A stretch of 64,000 nucleotides of DNA from Achatina immaculata (lineage: Eukaryota > Mollusca > Gastropoda > Stylommatophora > Achatinidae), in contig CM019715.1 of NCBI GenBank assembly GCA_009760885.1, positions 24,145,642 through 24,209,641 on the forward strand, in the 5' to 3' direction. Shown piece after piece: positions 1 to 10,611 of the stretch (the stretch's first letter is position 1; each line of letters starts with the position of its first letter). The position numbers and the translations under genes were made by a program. The notes beneath the pieces were generated by a model, which did no database searches, had not been told where the DNA came from, and worked only from the letters and a program-made list of their open reading frames with translations.

Positions 1-17
1 TCTCTCTCTCTCTCTCT
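1..17. repeat. (TC)n microsatellite
   Basis: A pure TC dinucleotide run at the window edge. It may continue to the left. It directly abuts the 3' end of the minus-strand retroelement fragment that follows. Confidence 0.9.
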
Positions 18-22
18 GAACC

Positions 23-247
23 TTAAGTGCCCAGGGCACATGGGGCTTCCGCAAGGGTTTTCCACAAATGCCTGTCCTTTGCCTTTTTTTCTGCTCTTGC
101 CCAGGTGAGCCCTCTATTGCTCAACATCCTTTCTGTTGTTCTTCTCCATGTCTCTTTTGGTCTACCTTTACTTCTGCTCCCCTGTGGTGTCCATCTTAGT
201 GCTATTTTTGGTAGTGAGTTGTCAGTCATTCGGAGCACATGTCCCAA
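23..247 (-). pseudogene. C-terminal fragment of a non-LTR retrotransposon reverse transcriptase
   Basis: The 74-codon minus-strand frame reads GHVLRM, then GRPKETWRR, then a W..A...A.DR..W pattern near its end. This order is the usual C-terminal tail of the endonuclease-reverse transcriptase polyprotein in many invertebrate non-LTR elements: a basic GRP..TW segment followed by a helix closing the protein. Only this tail is present. The catalytic domain that should lie at higher coordinates is absent, and sequence from about 250 to 438 shows nothing recognisable. I read it as a 5'-truncated insertion. The family cannot be assigned from this piece alone. Confidence 0.7.
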
Positions 248-438
248 CCATCGCCATCGTCTTTCCTAAATAATTGTTGTCAGTGGTTTCATCTGCATTT
301 CTGCTAATAAGATGTTATTTCTTATGGTGTTTGGCCAAAATATTTTTCTAATTCTCCATTGATCATGTTTACCTCTTATTATAAACTTTTTTCAAACATT
401 TGGGGAAAACCTGGGTTTGAATAATTTTGTGTGATGCA

Positions 439-680
439 GCACTAAGATTTAACATGTTTTCTGCGTCACTGTACTAAGATTTAGCATGCTTTCTACACAA
501 GAGCAATAAGATTTAGCATGCTTTCTACACAAGAGCACTAAGATTTAGCATGGTTTCTACACAATAGCACTAAGATTTAGCATGCTTTCTACACAAGAGC
601 ACTAAGAATTAGCATGCTTTCTACACAAAAGCACTAATATTTAGCATGCTTCTACACAAGAGCACTAATATTTAGCACTT
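439..680. repeat. 32-bp minisatellite, about 7-8 units
   Basis: Head-to-tail copies of a 32-bp unit built on GCACTAAGATTTAGCATGCT followed by TTCTACACAAGA. Units differ by single substitutions and one 1-bp deletion. No open reading frame is maintained through it. Confidence 0.92.
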
Positions 681-800
681 AACAACCATAGAAAACCATG
701 AGATGCATAGCAGGCAGACATATGTTAGAATTTGCTTTTTGAAACTGATCAGAGAGTTTGCATGACGCTTCCAAGTTTCAGAAGAGCCATTACACTGAAT

Positions 801-895
801 GATTAGGAGAGAAAGAATGATTAGGAGAGAAAGAATGATTAGGAGAGAAAGAATTATTAGGAAACAAAGAATTATTAGGAGAGAAAAGCTGATTA
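801..895. repeat. 18-bp minisatellite, about 5 units
   Basis: Repeats of GATTAGGAGAGAAAGAAT, purine-rich on the plus strand, decaying towards the right. On the minus strand it reads as Leu/Ile-rich hydrophobic sequence, which I treat as an artefact of the repeat. Sequence 900-1245 holds nothing I recognise. Confidence 0.9.
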
Positions 896-1249
896 AGACC
901 TTGCATGCCGATGACAAAGAAGACTACAAATAGCAACTGATCTTACCTTAATCTCAATACCAATATTAATTTTGTTTCTATTTTAAAGTCTGGTCAAGTT
1001 GTCTCTCAAATATTCTGTTTAGAAAATCTTTATGTGTTCCAATCGGTCTAACCAGAGAAAGTTAAATACAGCATCACAGCTTATGGCGATACACACCTTC
1101 ACCTATTGACCATTGTCTACCATTGCTCTCGTAATCATTATCATAATATCATTTTTAGAACCTTAAATTAAAGTGTCAAACTAGAACTTAAGCATTTGTG
1201 AAGACATCATGTATAAATTATTTTTAAAAAAAAAGAAAAGAATGCTCAC

Positions 1250-1398
1250 TGTGAAAACTCATCCTCATTGAAATGAATGTTGACCAAAGCATTTGGTCTT
1301 TTTCCAGACTGGAGCTTCAATATAAATGGGGCTGCCGTGACGCTGGTCAACGATGAAGCAAACGTCAAACATATCACAAGCTGCAACGTCACAGTCAT
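1250..1398 (-). CDS. Possible first coding exon of a secreted protein (signal peptide)
   Basis: Starting at the ATG at 1398, the minus strand encodes a peptide beginning MTVTLQLVICLTFASSLTSV, then TAAP. That is a short polar start, a hydrophobic core and a small-residue cleavage region, typical of a signal peptide, followed by about 28 polar residues. The frame meets a stop at 1246-1248, but a donor-like CACA|GTGAGC lies just before it (last exon base 1250). About 80 bases upstream on the minus strand is a polypyrimidine run ending in CAG, which resembles a splice acceptor. The picture fits an exon with a short 5' UTR and a signal peptide spliced to something at lower coordinates. I could not find the next exon and do not recognise the product. 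A chance frame is quite possible. Confidence 0.35.
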
Positions 1399-1756
1399 TT
1401 TCGCTGTGAACAGTATATGACAAAACTTTTCTACAGAAACAGTGAAAGTGATATACAAAAAGTGAACTGAAGAAGTGAACTGAAAGCTGAAAAAGAAAAA
1501 AAAATGACAATTTATTCTTTTCTTGCGCGGAGTCCTTTAGGAATGTTATTTAAAGTGAGCATAGATCTGGATCCACTGATGATCTTTGATGAGGTTGAAA
1601 CCCCCCCCCCCGCCCCGAGGACAGGCAATCTTGGCAGGCTACTATGCGAGTCCTATGTGACGTTTAGCGCCACGGGAAAGATGGTGGTGGATCTGGATCT
1701 AAAGAGTTTCTAAAATAAAAAAAGTGATAATACTGTGAAAACATTATAAAGAATGC

Positions 1757-1830
1757 AGTCAGTCATTTTCATGCCCCTTTGAGGAACTTTGCCTCCCTAA
1801 CAGCTCTCCTGTAGGCCACTCTATCTAAGA
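1757..1830 (-). mobile_element. 3'-end fragment of the second RTE-like family
   Basis: This short stretch matches the beginning (plus-strand view) of the elements at 2,566, 10,612, 12,265 and 13,930, including GAACTTTGCCTCCCTAACAG and CTCTCCTGTAGGCC. It is the extreme 3' end of a minus-strand non-LTR element with the rest missing. Sequence 1,831-2,338 holds nothing I recognise. Confidence 0.65.
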
Positions 1831-2338
1831 TATAAAGAACACATTCCAGCCAAAAATTAGATACTGACGAGTAAGAAACATGACATATATTCTAGAAATA
1901 TATGAAGCTGAAAGTAGCTAGTGGCTTAACGATGTGTTATTATTTATTTTTACTGATAGGAAAAGCACGTGAATCAATAGCTTTGTTGTTAACAAAACAT
2001 ATTTAGCTGTGAAATGCTACCTCTGTGATTCACGGCGTGTAGGGCGCAGTCGTAGCTGATCCTTCACTTCTTATTTGTTTTCTCTTTGTGTATGCTTGGT
2101 ATAGATTAGGTATAGATTCTCGCTCTTGTTCTCTGATGTGTTATGTTAGGTTCGTGCTGGGATTTTGATGTTTTTTGCAGTCGTTGCTTTGATGATGTTG
2201 ATTCACAACAAGATGTCGTCCGATGTAAAATGACTTATGGTAGCTTGACTGATGACTGAAAGACTGGGCTAAAGAAACTGTATCATCACAGGAATAACAA
2301 CACGAGCTAGCACGAGAGCAATAGTGAAGTATCACCAA

Positions 2339-2565
2339 CTTTCCTGAATCACTTTGGTTATGATAACGTGACACAACTTTGCTGAGTCAGTTTGGTTATG
2401 ATAACGTGACACAACTTTGCTGAATCAGTTTGGTTATGATAACGTGACACAACTTTGCTGAATCAGTTTGGTTATGACAACGTGACACAACTTTGCAGAA
2501 TCACTTTGACTATAATAACGTGACATAACTTTGCTGGATAAATTTCGTTATGATAACGTGACACA
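2339..2565. repeat. 38-bp minisatellite, about 6 units (left part)
   Basis: Repeats of CTTTGCTGAATCAGTTTGGT followed by TATGATAACGTGACACAA. The array stops abruptly at 2,565, where a retroelement begins. Recognisable sequence of the same unit reappears at 5,821, so the array was split by insertion. Confidence 0.92.
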
Positions 2566-3795
2566 TTCATTCATTCATTTGCATGTCCTTTGCGGAACTT
2601 TGCTTCGCCTAACAGTACTACTGAAAGCCTATCGGCTGTGAGCAAGATGGCCTGCTGCTGATGCATCCATTTGCAGATCTTCAACGATGTCTTGCAACCA
2701 TCTTCGCCTTGATCTTCCTCTCTTTCTTTTTCCCATTATGTACCCTTCCCAGACAGTTTTCTCTAGATTATCATGACGTTTAATGTGTCGAAAATATTCA
2801 CGTTTTCTCTCTTTAATCCTCTTTACTAGCCAGCCTTCTTCAATATTAAGTTATTGTAGTGTGGATATATTTTTTTCTTTTTTGTGTCCATGATATTTGA
2901 AGAACTCTTCTGTAGCATTTACATTCAAAGGCATTTGTGTGTTTCTCAACTGTTTTGTAAGTGTCCAAGTCTCACAGGCATATGCTGCGACGGGAAAGAT
3001 GCATGTCCTTAAAAATCTTATTTTTGTGGTTCTGTCTGTTCCTCTCCACAGATTCTTTAGTTGTTTTACTTTCTAAAGAGTGATAGATGTCATCCTTTTA
3101 ATTTCCCTCATAGTATCTCCATTATTAGTTAGCTGTGATCCAAGATATTCAAAACTCTCCACTTCTTCTACTTTTTCCTCATTCATACATGTATCAGTTG
3201 CCTTGTTTGTTTTGTCAGTTGTCATTAATTTAGTTTTCTTTGCATTAAGATAGAGGTTTTGCTCTTCACTATTCTTACGGACTGACATAATTAGTTTTTC
3301 CATTCCTTTTTGTGTTGTGGACAGTAATACTGTGTCATCAGGATATCTAATCTCTGGTATTTTATAACTTCCAGTTGTTATGGCATCATAATATTCTTTG
3401 TCTACATCTTCTCTAACATTTCTCATTATATTTTCAGTATACAAGTTAAATAAGTAAGGCGACAATATGCACCCCTAACGGACCCTTTGTTTTATGTCAA
3501 ACTAAGTTGTTGTTTCACCATTTAATCCCACTACTGCTTGTTGGTCTAGATAAAGCAGTGACGTTAATTATATCAAATGTGTTGGAAATCCCATTTATTC
3601 CATTAATTCCCAAAGTTGCTGCTTTTGTACACAGTCAAATGCCTTTGAAGTCTATAAAGGCTAAATACAGATTCACATTAAACTCTCTGCATTTCTCTAA
3701 TATAAATCTTATATTGAATATATGATCCCTTGATCCTCTTCCTTGCCTGAAACCAGTTTGGAACATATTGACTTTTTCTATTTTATTATGAAGTC
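2566..3795 (-). mobile_element. 5'-truncated RTE-like non-LTR element (second family), degenerate
   Basis: On the minus strand the fragment runs from a palm-domain remnant (FQTGFRQGRGS, then a KAFD-type region in shifted frames) through RQGCILSPYLFNLYTENI. It continues past a degenerate catalytic box reading YPDD instead of YADD, KKTKLM and FEYLGS, to a basic GKRKRGRPRR-type tail and the 3' end. The longest frame is 3,073-3,465. Several frameshifts separate the pieces and the endonuclease is missing. The 3' end at low coordinates is followed by a short (ATTC)n tail, as RTE-type elements often have. The Ala-to-Pro change in the catalytic box together with the frameshifts makes it non-functional. 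Confidence 0.8.
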
Positions 3796-3808
3796 TACAT
3801 CATCATCA

Positions 3809-5095
3809 TCAGGTGCCGTGCCGACTGGCGTTGGCTATTATGCTTCTCCAGAGTACCCGATCCTTCATGCAGGCCATCAGTTCAGTTGGTGATCTCCTCT
3901 CGCACCATCCCGTCAGACTGTCCAGTATCATTTCTTTTGATCTTCCTCTTGATCTTCTTCCTTCTATTTTTCCTGTTGTTATAATATTTTCAATGCCCCC
4001 TCTTCTCATTGCATGTCCTATGAAAGTACATTGTCTCTCTCTTATCTTTCTGACAAGGTTTTTTGTTTCTCCAGCTCTTCTCATACATTCTTCATTAGTT
4101 ATTTTTGCTGTCCAGGGAATTCGCAACATTCTTCTAATAAACCACATTTCTGCTGCTTCCAATGATTTTTGTGCAGACTTGCCTATTGTCCATGATTCAC
4201 TTCCATATAACAAGATAGGATCAATATAGCATTTTAGGACTCGTTTTCTAACATTCATTGATAAAGATGTGTTAGCTAATATGTTTCTCATTCTCTGAAA
4301 TGCAGTCTTTGCTTGACCTATTCTGTTCCTAATTTCTGTTCTGCATTTCCCATCTGAAGTTATTAATGCTCCAAGGTATTTGAATTTCTGCACCTGCTTT
4401 AGAATGGTTCCGTTTAATTTAATACTGCATGCTGGTGGATTCTGTTTCTTAGATATAACCATAGTTTCTGTCTTTTTGATGTTCAAAGTAAGGCCTTTCT
4501 GTTCACTTTCTTTGGCGACTTTATCCAAGAGATTTTGCAGGTCTTGTTGTTTTTCAGCTATCAGTACTGTGTCGTCAGCATACCGAAGGTTGTTAATATT
4601 GTATCCTCCAATTTTTATGCCTGGTTCTGTGATGATTGTTCTTAGAATATTCTCGCTGTACAGAAAAAAAAGGTCTGGAGATAGTACACATCCTTGTCGC
4701 ACCCCTTCTTTTATAGGTTGGTATTTTCCAATTCTATTTTCAACTCGAACTGCTGCTTCTTGCTGCCAGTATAGATGTTTTACAATCCTCAGGTCTTTGC
4801 CGTCTATATCGATGTCTTCAAACATTTTAATAATTTCACTATGTTTCACCTTGTCAAATGCCTTTGTGTAATCAATGAAGCATAAGTAGAGATCTTTCTG
4901 TACTTCTAAAGCTCTTTCTGTTAGTGTTCGTAAAGCATAAATGGCATTGTGTGTTCCCTTTCCTTCAACAAATCCAAACTGTTCATCTGCTATTTCCATT
5001 TTTATCTTTTTCCTTGTTCTTCTCATAATTATTCTCAGAAGTAGCTTCGTTATGTGACATGAGAGGCTGATAGTCCGGTGGTCGTCACTTTCCAT
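3809..5095 (-). CDS. Reverse transcriptase domain of an RTE-like retrotransposon
   Basis: A 428-residue frame with a near-complete set of RT palm motifs. These are RTISL (8-12), the first catalytic aspartate in [11 protein letters not shown] (about 73-83), [10 protein letters not shown] (131-140), the YADD box (172-175), KKTETM (207-212) and FKYLG (238-242). After these come a [11 protein letters not shown] segment and a basic GRRSRGRS tail. The motif order and the [17 protein letters not shown] block match the RTE clade, to which BovB belongs. The enzyme would carry out target-primed reverse transcription in the nucleus. The first four residues come from the upstream endonuclease reading region joined by a deletion, so the true protein start is lost. 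All visible palm residues are intact, but without fingers and endonuclease the copy is probably dead on its own. Confidence 0.85.
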   Translation of the reverse strand: MESDDHRTISLSCHITKLLLRIIMRRTRKKIKMEIADEQFGFVEGKGTHNAIYALRTLTERALEVQKDLYLCFIDYTKAFDKVKHSEIIKMFEDIDIDGKDLRIVKHLYWQQEAAVRVENRIGKYQPIKEGVRQGCVLSPDLFFLYSENILRTIITEPGIKIGGYNINNLRYADDTVLIAEKQQDLQNLLDKVAKESEQKGLTLNIKKTETMVISKKQNPPACSIKLNGTILKQVQKFKYLGALITSDGKCRTEIRNRIGQAKTAFQRMRNILANTSLSMNVRKRVLKCYIDPILLYGSESWTIGKSAQKSLEAAEMWFIRRMLRIPWTAKITNEECMRRAGETKNLVRKIRERQCTFIGHAMRRGGIENIITTGKIEGRRSRGRSKEMILDSLTGWCERRSPTELMACMKDRVLWRSIIANASRHGT

Positions 5096-5099
5096 TGAG

Positions 5100-5815
5100 T
5101 CTTCATTTCTCTACGTTTTTTAATCAGTTCTAGTGTGCCTGCTGTAATCCATCCATTCTTTTGTGTTTTCTTTACTGGAACCAAGTCTTTAGCTATTGTT
5201 ATATCTCCGGCCTATGTAGCCAAATCATCTGGTGTCATCTCCTCCTGTACAGCCATATGGATTTCGAAACGATTGTGGTATTTTTGTAAGATAAAAGCTG
5301 AGTAGTCTTGATCCTGCAACTGTCTTTTTTATCTTTATCTTCATGTCTGCTATTAATAACTCATGGTTCGTGTCACAATCAGCACCTAGTAAAGTTTTTG
5401 CTAATGTTATACTTGATCTCCACCTTTTTTTTCACTAAAATGTAATCTATTTGATTCTTGGTTTTCCCATGAGGTGTAAAGTTTTCTTGGATGTTGTTTA
5501 AAAAATATGTTAGCAATCATTAGCTCATTTTCCATGCAAAAAGCCATTAGATTGTCACCTGCCTCATTTCTATGTCCTATGCTAAATTTCCCTACAACAT
5601 GTCCTTCATCTTCTGCTCTTTCTGTACCAATCTTTGCATTAAAATCCCCCATTATTAATACAATATAATTTTTTCCGTATCTGGTCTATCGTCGTTTGCA
5701 ATGTGCTATAAACGTCTTCTACTTCCTTTTCTTCTGCAGATGATGTAGGTGCATATATCTAGATGATTGTTACATTTCGAGGACTGCCCTTAAGTATGAT
5801 TGTGAGGATTCTATC
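5100..5815 (-). pseudogene. Broken APE-type endonuclease region of the RTE-like element
   Basis: The best frame (5,407-5,652) begins MGDFNAKIG, the conserved GDFN catalytic motif of apurinic-like endonucleases in non-LTR elements. It is followed by VVGKFSIGHRNEAGDNL and FKQHPRKLYT. In other frames it continues into DCDTNHELLIADMKIK, which holds the D..H active-site region. Frameshifts and stops divide it, and the N-terminal third of the domain is absent. Database records often label this domain craniofacial development protein 2-like; that label would be misleading here. Confidence 0.78.
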
Positions 5816-5820
5816 ACGGG

Positions 5821-5890
5821 ACACAACTTTTACATAATTATCATCATCCCAGGTCAGCTTGGTCATGGTAACATAACACGACTACTATAT
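5821..5890. repeat. Right remnant of the 38-bp minisatellite
   Basis: Begins ACACAACTTT, exactly as a 38-bp unit, and then AGCTTGGTCATGGTAACATA resembles the rest of the unit with substitutions. It marks the far edge of the insertion. Sequence 5,891-6,420 is AT-rich with no recognisable gene. Confidence 0.6.
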
Positions 5891-6421
5891 GATCATCATC
5901 ATCATCCAGGTTATCATCATCTCTTTCTGGTGGTAGCAAAGAAACCAAAAACCTATAAATAGATCCTGAGATTTTCCTCTTTGAAAGACTCTTCTGCTTG
6001 CCAGTTCGTCGTTTGTCTTTTTTCTTTCCTTTACTAGTATTAGTGTTTGTATTTTGGGTTTTATATTGTTTATTTCGTGTTAACGTTTATTTATTGTTGA
6101 CATTTATTTAAATTATGAAACGTTTTCTACTTTTTTTGTCCAGACTGGATTATCTGCTTTTCTTTTAGCGTTTTGTCCTGTGTGCTGCATGACCCTGCAA
6201 AGACTGTTTGAGGCTATGTAAATATTTGTAGAATATTGAGTTTTCTTACAATTTTGCCGAGCATCTGATCTCTTGGCTCGTTTTGCGTAAACAGCCACAA
6301 TAAGTTATGTTCGTGCGCGTAATTTACGTAAGTTACCTTTTAAATCGGCCTTTATAATTTATGAGTACACTCTGTACTCTGTATAATTACTTCCAGTATT
6401 GTTCTACAATAGGTATATTTT

Positions 6422-7174
6422 CTTTGGAAATATTTTCTCTAATACTTGTTACTGTAAACTGTTTCAAGGTGTTGTTTTTGCTGGAATACGGTTCTTGCTG
6501 ATGACCTTTGGTGATCCTGAATCAAGGAAGAGATTTTCCTGTGAGGTAGAGTTTCAAGGTCTGCTATATCTTGTTAGTTTTGAATGGAGTAAATGTAAAC
6601 GTTTTACGGTTTCTTATCAAAGTTTCCCGCAGTTTCCGTGAATTCTTCCATGAAAATCACTTTACTCTTGAATTTTTGCAATGATGAATAATAAAAGGTC
6701 AAAGTGTAGTCATTACTTGCTACCTATATTATTTTTAACAGGTGAGTATGCGACATCAATATTTAATATAACTTACACAACAATATTTCACAGAACTTAA
6801 ACAACAATAATTCATAGAACTTCTTACACTATGTTATTAATCATCCTTTAAAATGTTAAAAGCCTGGCATGTCATTCTTATTTCACTTTTAGGTCTTTCT
6901 CATTTTCCTTATTTTATTTAGATTATCACTCTTGTGTCACATCCTGTCAGAAGCAAAGATCTTATTGAAGGTTGGGACGCACTGGGACCCAGCGGCTCTG
7001 CAAATTAGCAAGAAAGCATCTAAGAAAAAGTATAACTACACTTTCATTACAAACACATCCCCTGCCTCTATAATCATACTGGGCTAACACACAGGTATTT
7101 GTTTCAAATGACTGTCGTATCTCATTTCTATTGGACATGGTTGGCTTCTTTTAATAACTGCCATATTTCTCATC

Positions 7175-7207
<33 letters not shown>

Positions 7208-8532
7208 CCTCTCTCTCTTAAACAAAAAAAAAAGGGTTTATTTTGCCGATTTAATGTTGGAGATATATACACCTTTATTAGAAATCAGAAAAATAAACAT
7301 TACAATGGCCATGATACTTTCAAATATTTTAACTCGAAATGTATGATAGATGCAGGAATATTTCGCCACTTTTTAGATACTGGTAATCGTTTATTGATTA
7401 TATTTTGACAAAAAGTAATGGAAATCAAATCAGATTATATAAATACTTACTGTCTCCCCGTGATATGCTGTGCTAGTCACGACTTCATTGTAAACACCTA
7501 GAACATAGTCTGTGAAACTCAAACTTTCTTAGGCAGAGTGTCTCTGTAACTAACACGAAGATTTGCCTTCAGAAATGAATGCAGTGCGAAGGTTATCTTC
7601 TCACACTTGAACAGGCACACAGTAATTTGTTTACACACTCTCACGTGACAGATAAGTTCTGATGATGTCGGATAGCTAAAAACCACAGATTACTAATATC
7701 TGCACTTATTACAGATATCATTTAACCGGGGCAACAGACTTGACATGCTCTTTTCTTTGGACATATTTTCTCTAATACTTGTTACTGTAAACTGTTTCAA
7801 GGTGTTGTTTTTGCTGGAATACGGTTCTTGCTGATGACCTTTGGTGATCGTGAATCAAGGAAGAGATTTTCCTGTGAGGTAGAGTTTCAAGGTCTGCTAT
7901 ATCGTGTTAGTTTTGAATGGAGTAAATGTAAACGTTTTATGGTTTCTTATCAAAGTTTCCCGCAGTTTCCGTGAATTCTTCCATGAAAATCACTTTACTC
8001 TTGAATTTTTGCAATGATGAATAATAAAAGGTCAAAGTGTAGTCATTACTTGCTACCTATATTATTTTTAACAGGTGAGTATGCGACATCAATATTTAAT
8101 ATAACTTACACAACAATATTTCACAGAACTTAAACAACAATAATTCATAGAACTTAATTAACAGTATTTCATAGAACTTCTTACACTATGTTATTAATCA
8201 TCCTTTAAAATGTTAAAAGCCTGGCATGTCATTCTTATTTCACTTTTAGCTCTTTCTCATTTTCCTTATTTTATTTAGATTATCACTCTTGTGTCACATC
8301 CTGTCAGAAGAAAAGATCTTATGGAAGGTTGGGACGCACTGGGACCCCGCGGCTCTGCAAATTAGCAAGAAAGCAATCTAAGAAAAAGTATAACTACACT
8401 TTCATTACAAACACATCCCCTGCCTCTATAATCATACTGGGCTAACACACAGGTATTTGTTTCAAATGACTGTCGTATCTCATTTCTATTGGACATGGTT
8501 GGCTTCTTTTAATAACTGCCATATTTCTAATC

Positions 8533-8564
<32 letters not shown>

Positions 8565-9097
8565 TAAACAAAAAAAGGGTTTATTTTGCCGATTTAATGT
8601 TGGAGATATATACACCTTTATTAGAAATCAGAAAAATAAACATTACAATGGCCATGATACTTTCAAATATTTTAACTCGAAATGTATGATAGATGCAGGA
8701 ATATTTCGCCACTTTTTAGATACTGGTAATCGTTTATTGATTATATTTTGACAAAAAGTAATGGAAATCAAATCAGATTATATAAATACTTACTGTCTCC
8801 CCGTGATATGCTGTGCTAGTCACGACTTCATTGTAAACACCTAGAACATAGTCTGTGAAACTCAAACTTTCTTAGGCAGAGTGTCTCTGTAACTAACACG
8901 AAGATTTGCCTTCAGAAATGAATGCAGTGCGAAGGTTATCTTCTCACACTTGAACAGGCACACAGTAATTTGTTTACACACTCTCACGTGACAGATAAGT
9001 TCTGATGATGTCGGATAGCTAAAAACCACAGATTACTAATATCTGCACTTATTACAGATATCATTTAACCGGGGCAACAGACTTGACATGCTCTTTT
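6422..9097. repeat. 1.33-kb tandem duplication (two units)
   Basis: Unit 1 (6,422-7,754) and unit 2 (7,755-9,097) are nearly identical over their whole length. Both start CTTTGGA.ATATTTTCTCTAA, and a third start (CTTTGGACACTATC at 9,098) marks the far breakpoint. Unit 2 has an extra copy of an ACAGTATTTCATAGAACTT-type motif, and the (CT)n tract differs in length (7,184-7,218 against 8,541-8,564). Both units contain imperfect short repeats such as CAACAATATTTCACAGAACT. I see no gene in it; the short frames present do not look coding. Confidence 0.93.
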
Positions 9098-9428
9098 CTT
9101 TGGACACTATCTATGGCACTGTGAACTGTCCAGGTACACTAAGTCTCGTTCAGTTTTGTTCAGGGTTTGTCTTAGTACCCAACCAAGATACAAAACAATG
9201 TAGGCCAAACAATTTACCTGATAAGATTTATCCAGTGCACATTCTTATCGTTAAGACTTGTCTCCCTGTTTGTTAAAAAGCCTGCAGTTATTGCTACCAA
9301 GCTATTTGTCCTAATATCCCAGGTTTTTTTTTCTGTTTAGATCAGCAAGGACAGAAGTAAGCTTTCTTCTAGCAGAATGAGGTAAACCTGTAGAAGAAGA
9401 CGTTAAACGTGAAAGAGCGGACAGATTC
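9098..9428. other. No recognisable feature
   Basis: A single short frame (9,088-9,276) has some cysteines but no start context, domain or splice signals that I can support. It overlaps the edge of the duplication. Confidence 0.5.
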
Positions 9429-9735
9429 GTAGGAGATTAGGGTAAACTTATAGGAAATGAGGGTAGACTTGTAGGAGATTAGGGTAAACTTATAGGAAAT
9501 GAGGGTAGACTTGTAGGAGATGAGGGTAAACTTATAGGAAATGAGGGTAGACCTGTAGGAGATGAGGGTAGCGTGTAGGATATGAGGGTAGACTTGTAGG
9601 AGATGAGGGTAACTTGTAGGAGATGAGGGTAACTTGTAGGAGATGAGGGTAAACTTGTAGAAGATGAGAGTAACTTGTAGGAGATGAGGGTAAACTTATA
9701 GGAGATGAGGGTAAATTTGTAGGAGACGAGGTAGA
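9429..9735. repeat. 21-bp minisatellite, about 14-15 units
   Basis: Repeats of GTAGGAGATGAGGGTAAACT with a final T, with shorter variants (GTAGGAGATGAGGGTAACTT). The units alternate GGAGAT and GGAAAT types on the left, giving a 42-bp higher-order dimer there. Confidence 0.9.
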
Positions 9736-9831
9736 TAGAGAAGTTTAAAATGTAATGTTATCAGTTCTTTCCTAGAGATGAGATACGAAACGTATACAGT
9801 CTAGCAAAACCAAATAAACATATCAGACGCT

Positions 9832-10390
9832 TACAAGTACTGCATATACAGACACTAACAAGTACTGCACATGCAGACACCACTTACAAGTACTGCACAT
9901 ATAGACACTTACAAGTACTGCACAAATAGACACTTACAAGTACTGTACATACAGACATTTACAAGTACTGCACATACAGACACCACTTACAAGTACTGCA
10001 CATACAAACATTTACAAGTACTGCACATGCAGACACCACTTACAAGTACTGCACATACAGACACTTACAAGTACTGCACATACAGACACCATTTATAAGT
10101 ACTGCACATACAAACACTTACAAGTACTGCACATGCAGACACCACTTACAAGTACTGCACATACAGACATTTACAAGTACTGCACATACAGACACCACTT
10201 ACAAGTACTGCACATACAGACATTTACAAGTACTGCACATACAGACACCACTTACAAGTACTGCACATACAGACATTTACAAGTACTGCACATATAGACA
10301 CTTACAAGTACTGCACATACAGACATTTACAAGTACTGCACATACAGACATTTACAAGTACTGCACATATAGACACAAGTACTGCACATC
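9832..10390. repeat. 25/28-bp minisatellite, about 20 units
   Basis: Copies of TTTACAAGTACTGCACATAC plus AGACA (25 bp) are interspersed with a 28-bp form that has an extra ACC before the next unit. The short frame across it (9,871-10,098) is repeat translation only. Sequence 10,391-10,611 shows nothing recognisable. Confidence 0.92.
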
Positions 10391-10611
10391 CTTAAATTTC
10401 TAAGACATTACTGAACGTGTACATTTTTATATAAATCATCGTCATGTTCTGTTCTGAGCGATGTAACTGATTATGAATATTTCTCAAATATTCTGTTTCT
10501 GCAGCTCTCTTAAAATCTTCTAGGGTCTTATCTTTTTTTTCATTCAGTACTTGCTCACAAGTATTCTTAAAATTCTGTATACAAAGTTGTAATCTTTACA
10601 TTAAAAATAAT

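Larger units (their letters stand above)
3796..5820 (-). mobile_element. RTE-like non-LTR element (first family), 5'-truncated, internal deletion
   Basis: A minus-strand element with part of an APE-type endonuclease (5,100-5,815), then a reverse transcriptase (3,809-5,084), then a (GAT)n tail at about 3,796-3,810. The endonuclease part is the same family as the plus-strand element at 25.1-27.2 kb. Compared with that copy, roughly 0.56 kb encoding the linker and RT fingers is missing at about 5,084, where ATGGAAAGTGAC runs straight into the DDHRTISL motif. The 5' end stops inside the endonuclease at about 5,820. The element lies beside the second-family fragment, and both sit inside the 38-bp minisatellite. 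Confidence 0.82.

Noticed and set aside
5407..5652. Host gene similar to craniofacial development protein 2
   Set aside because: The GDFN motif and neighbourhood show it is the endonuclease of a non-LTR retrotransposon.
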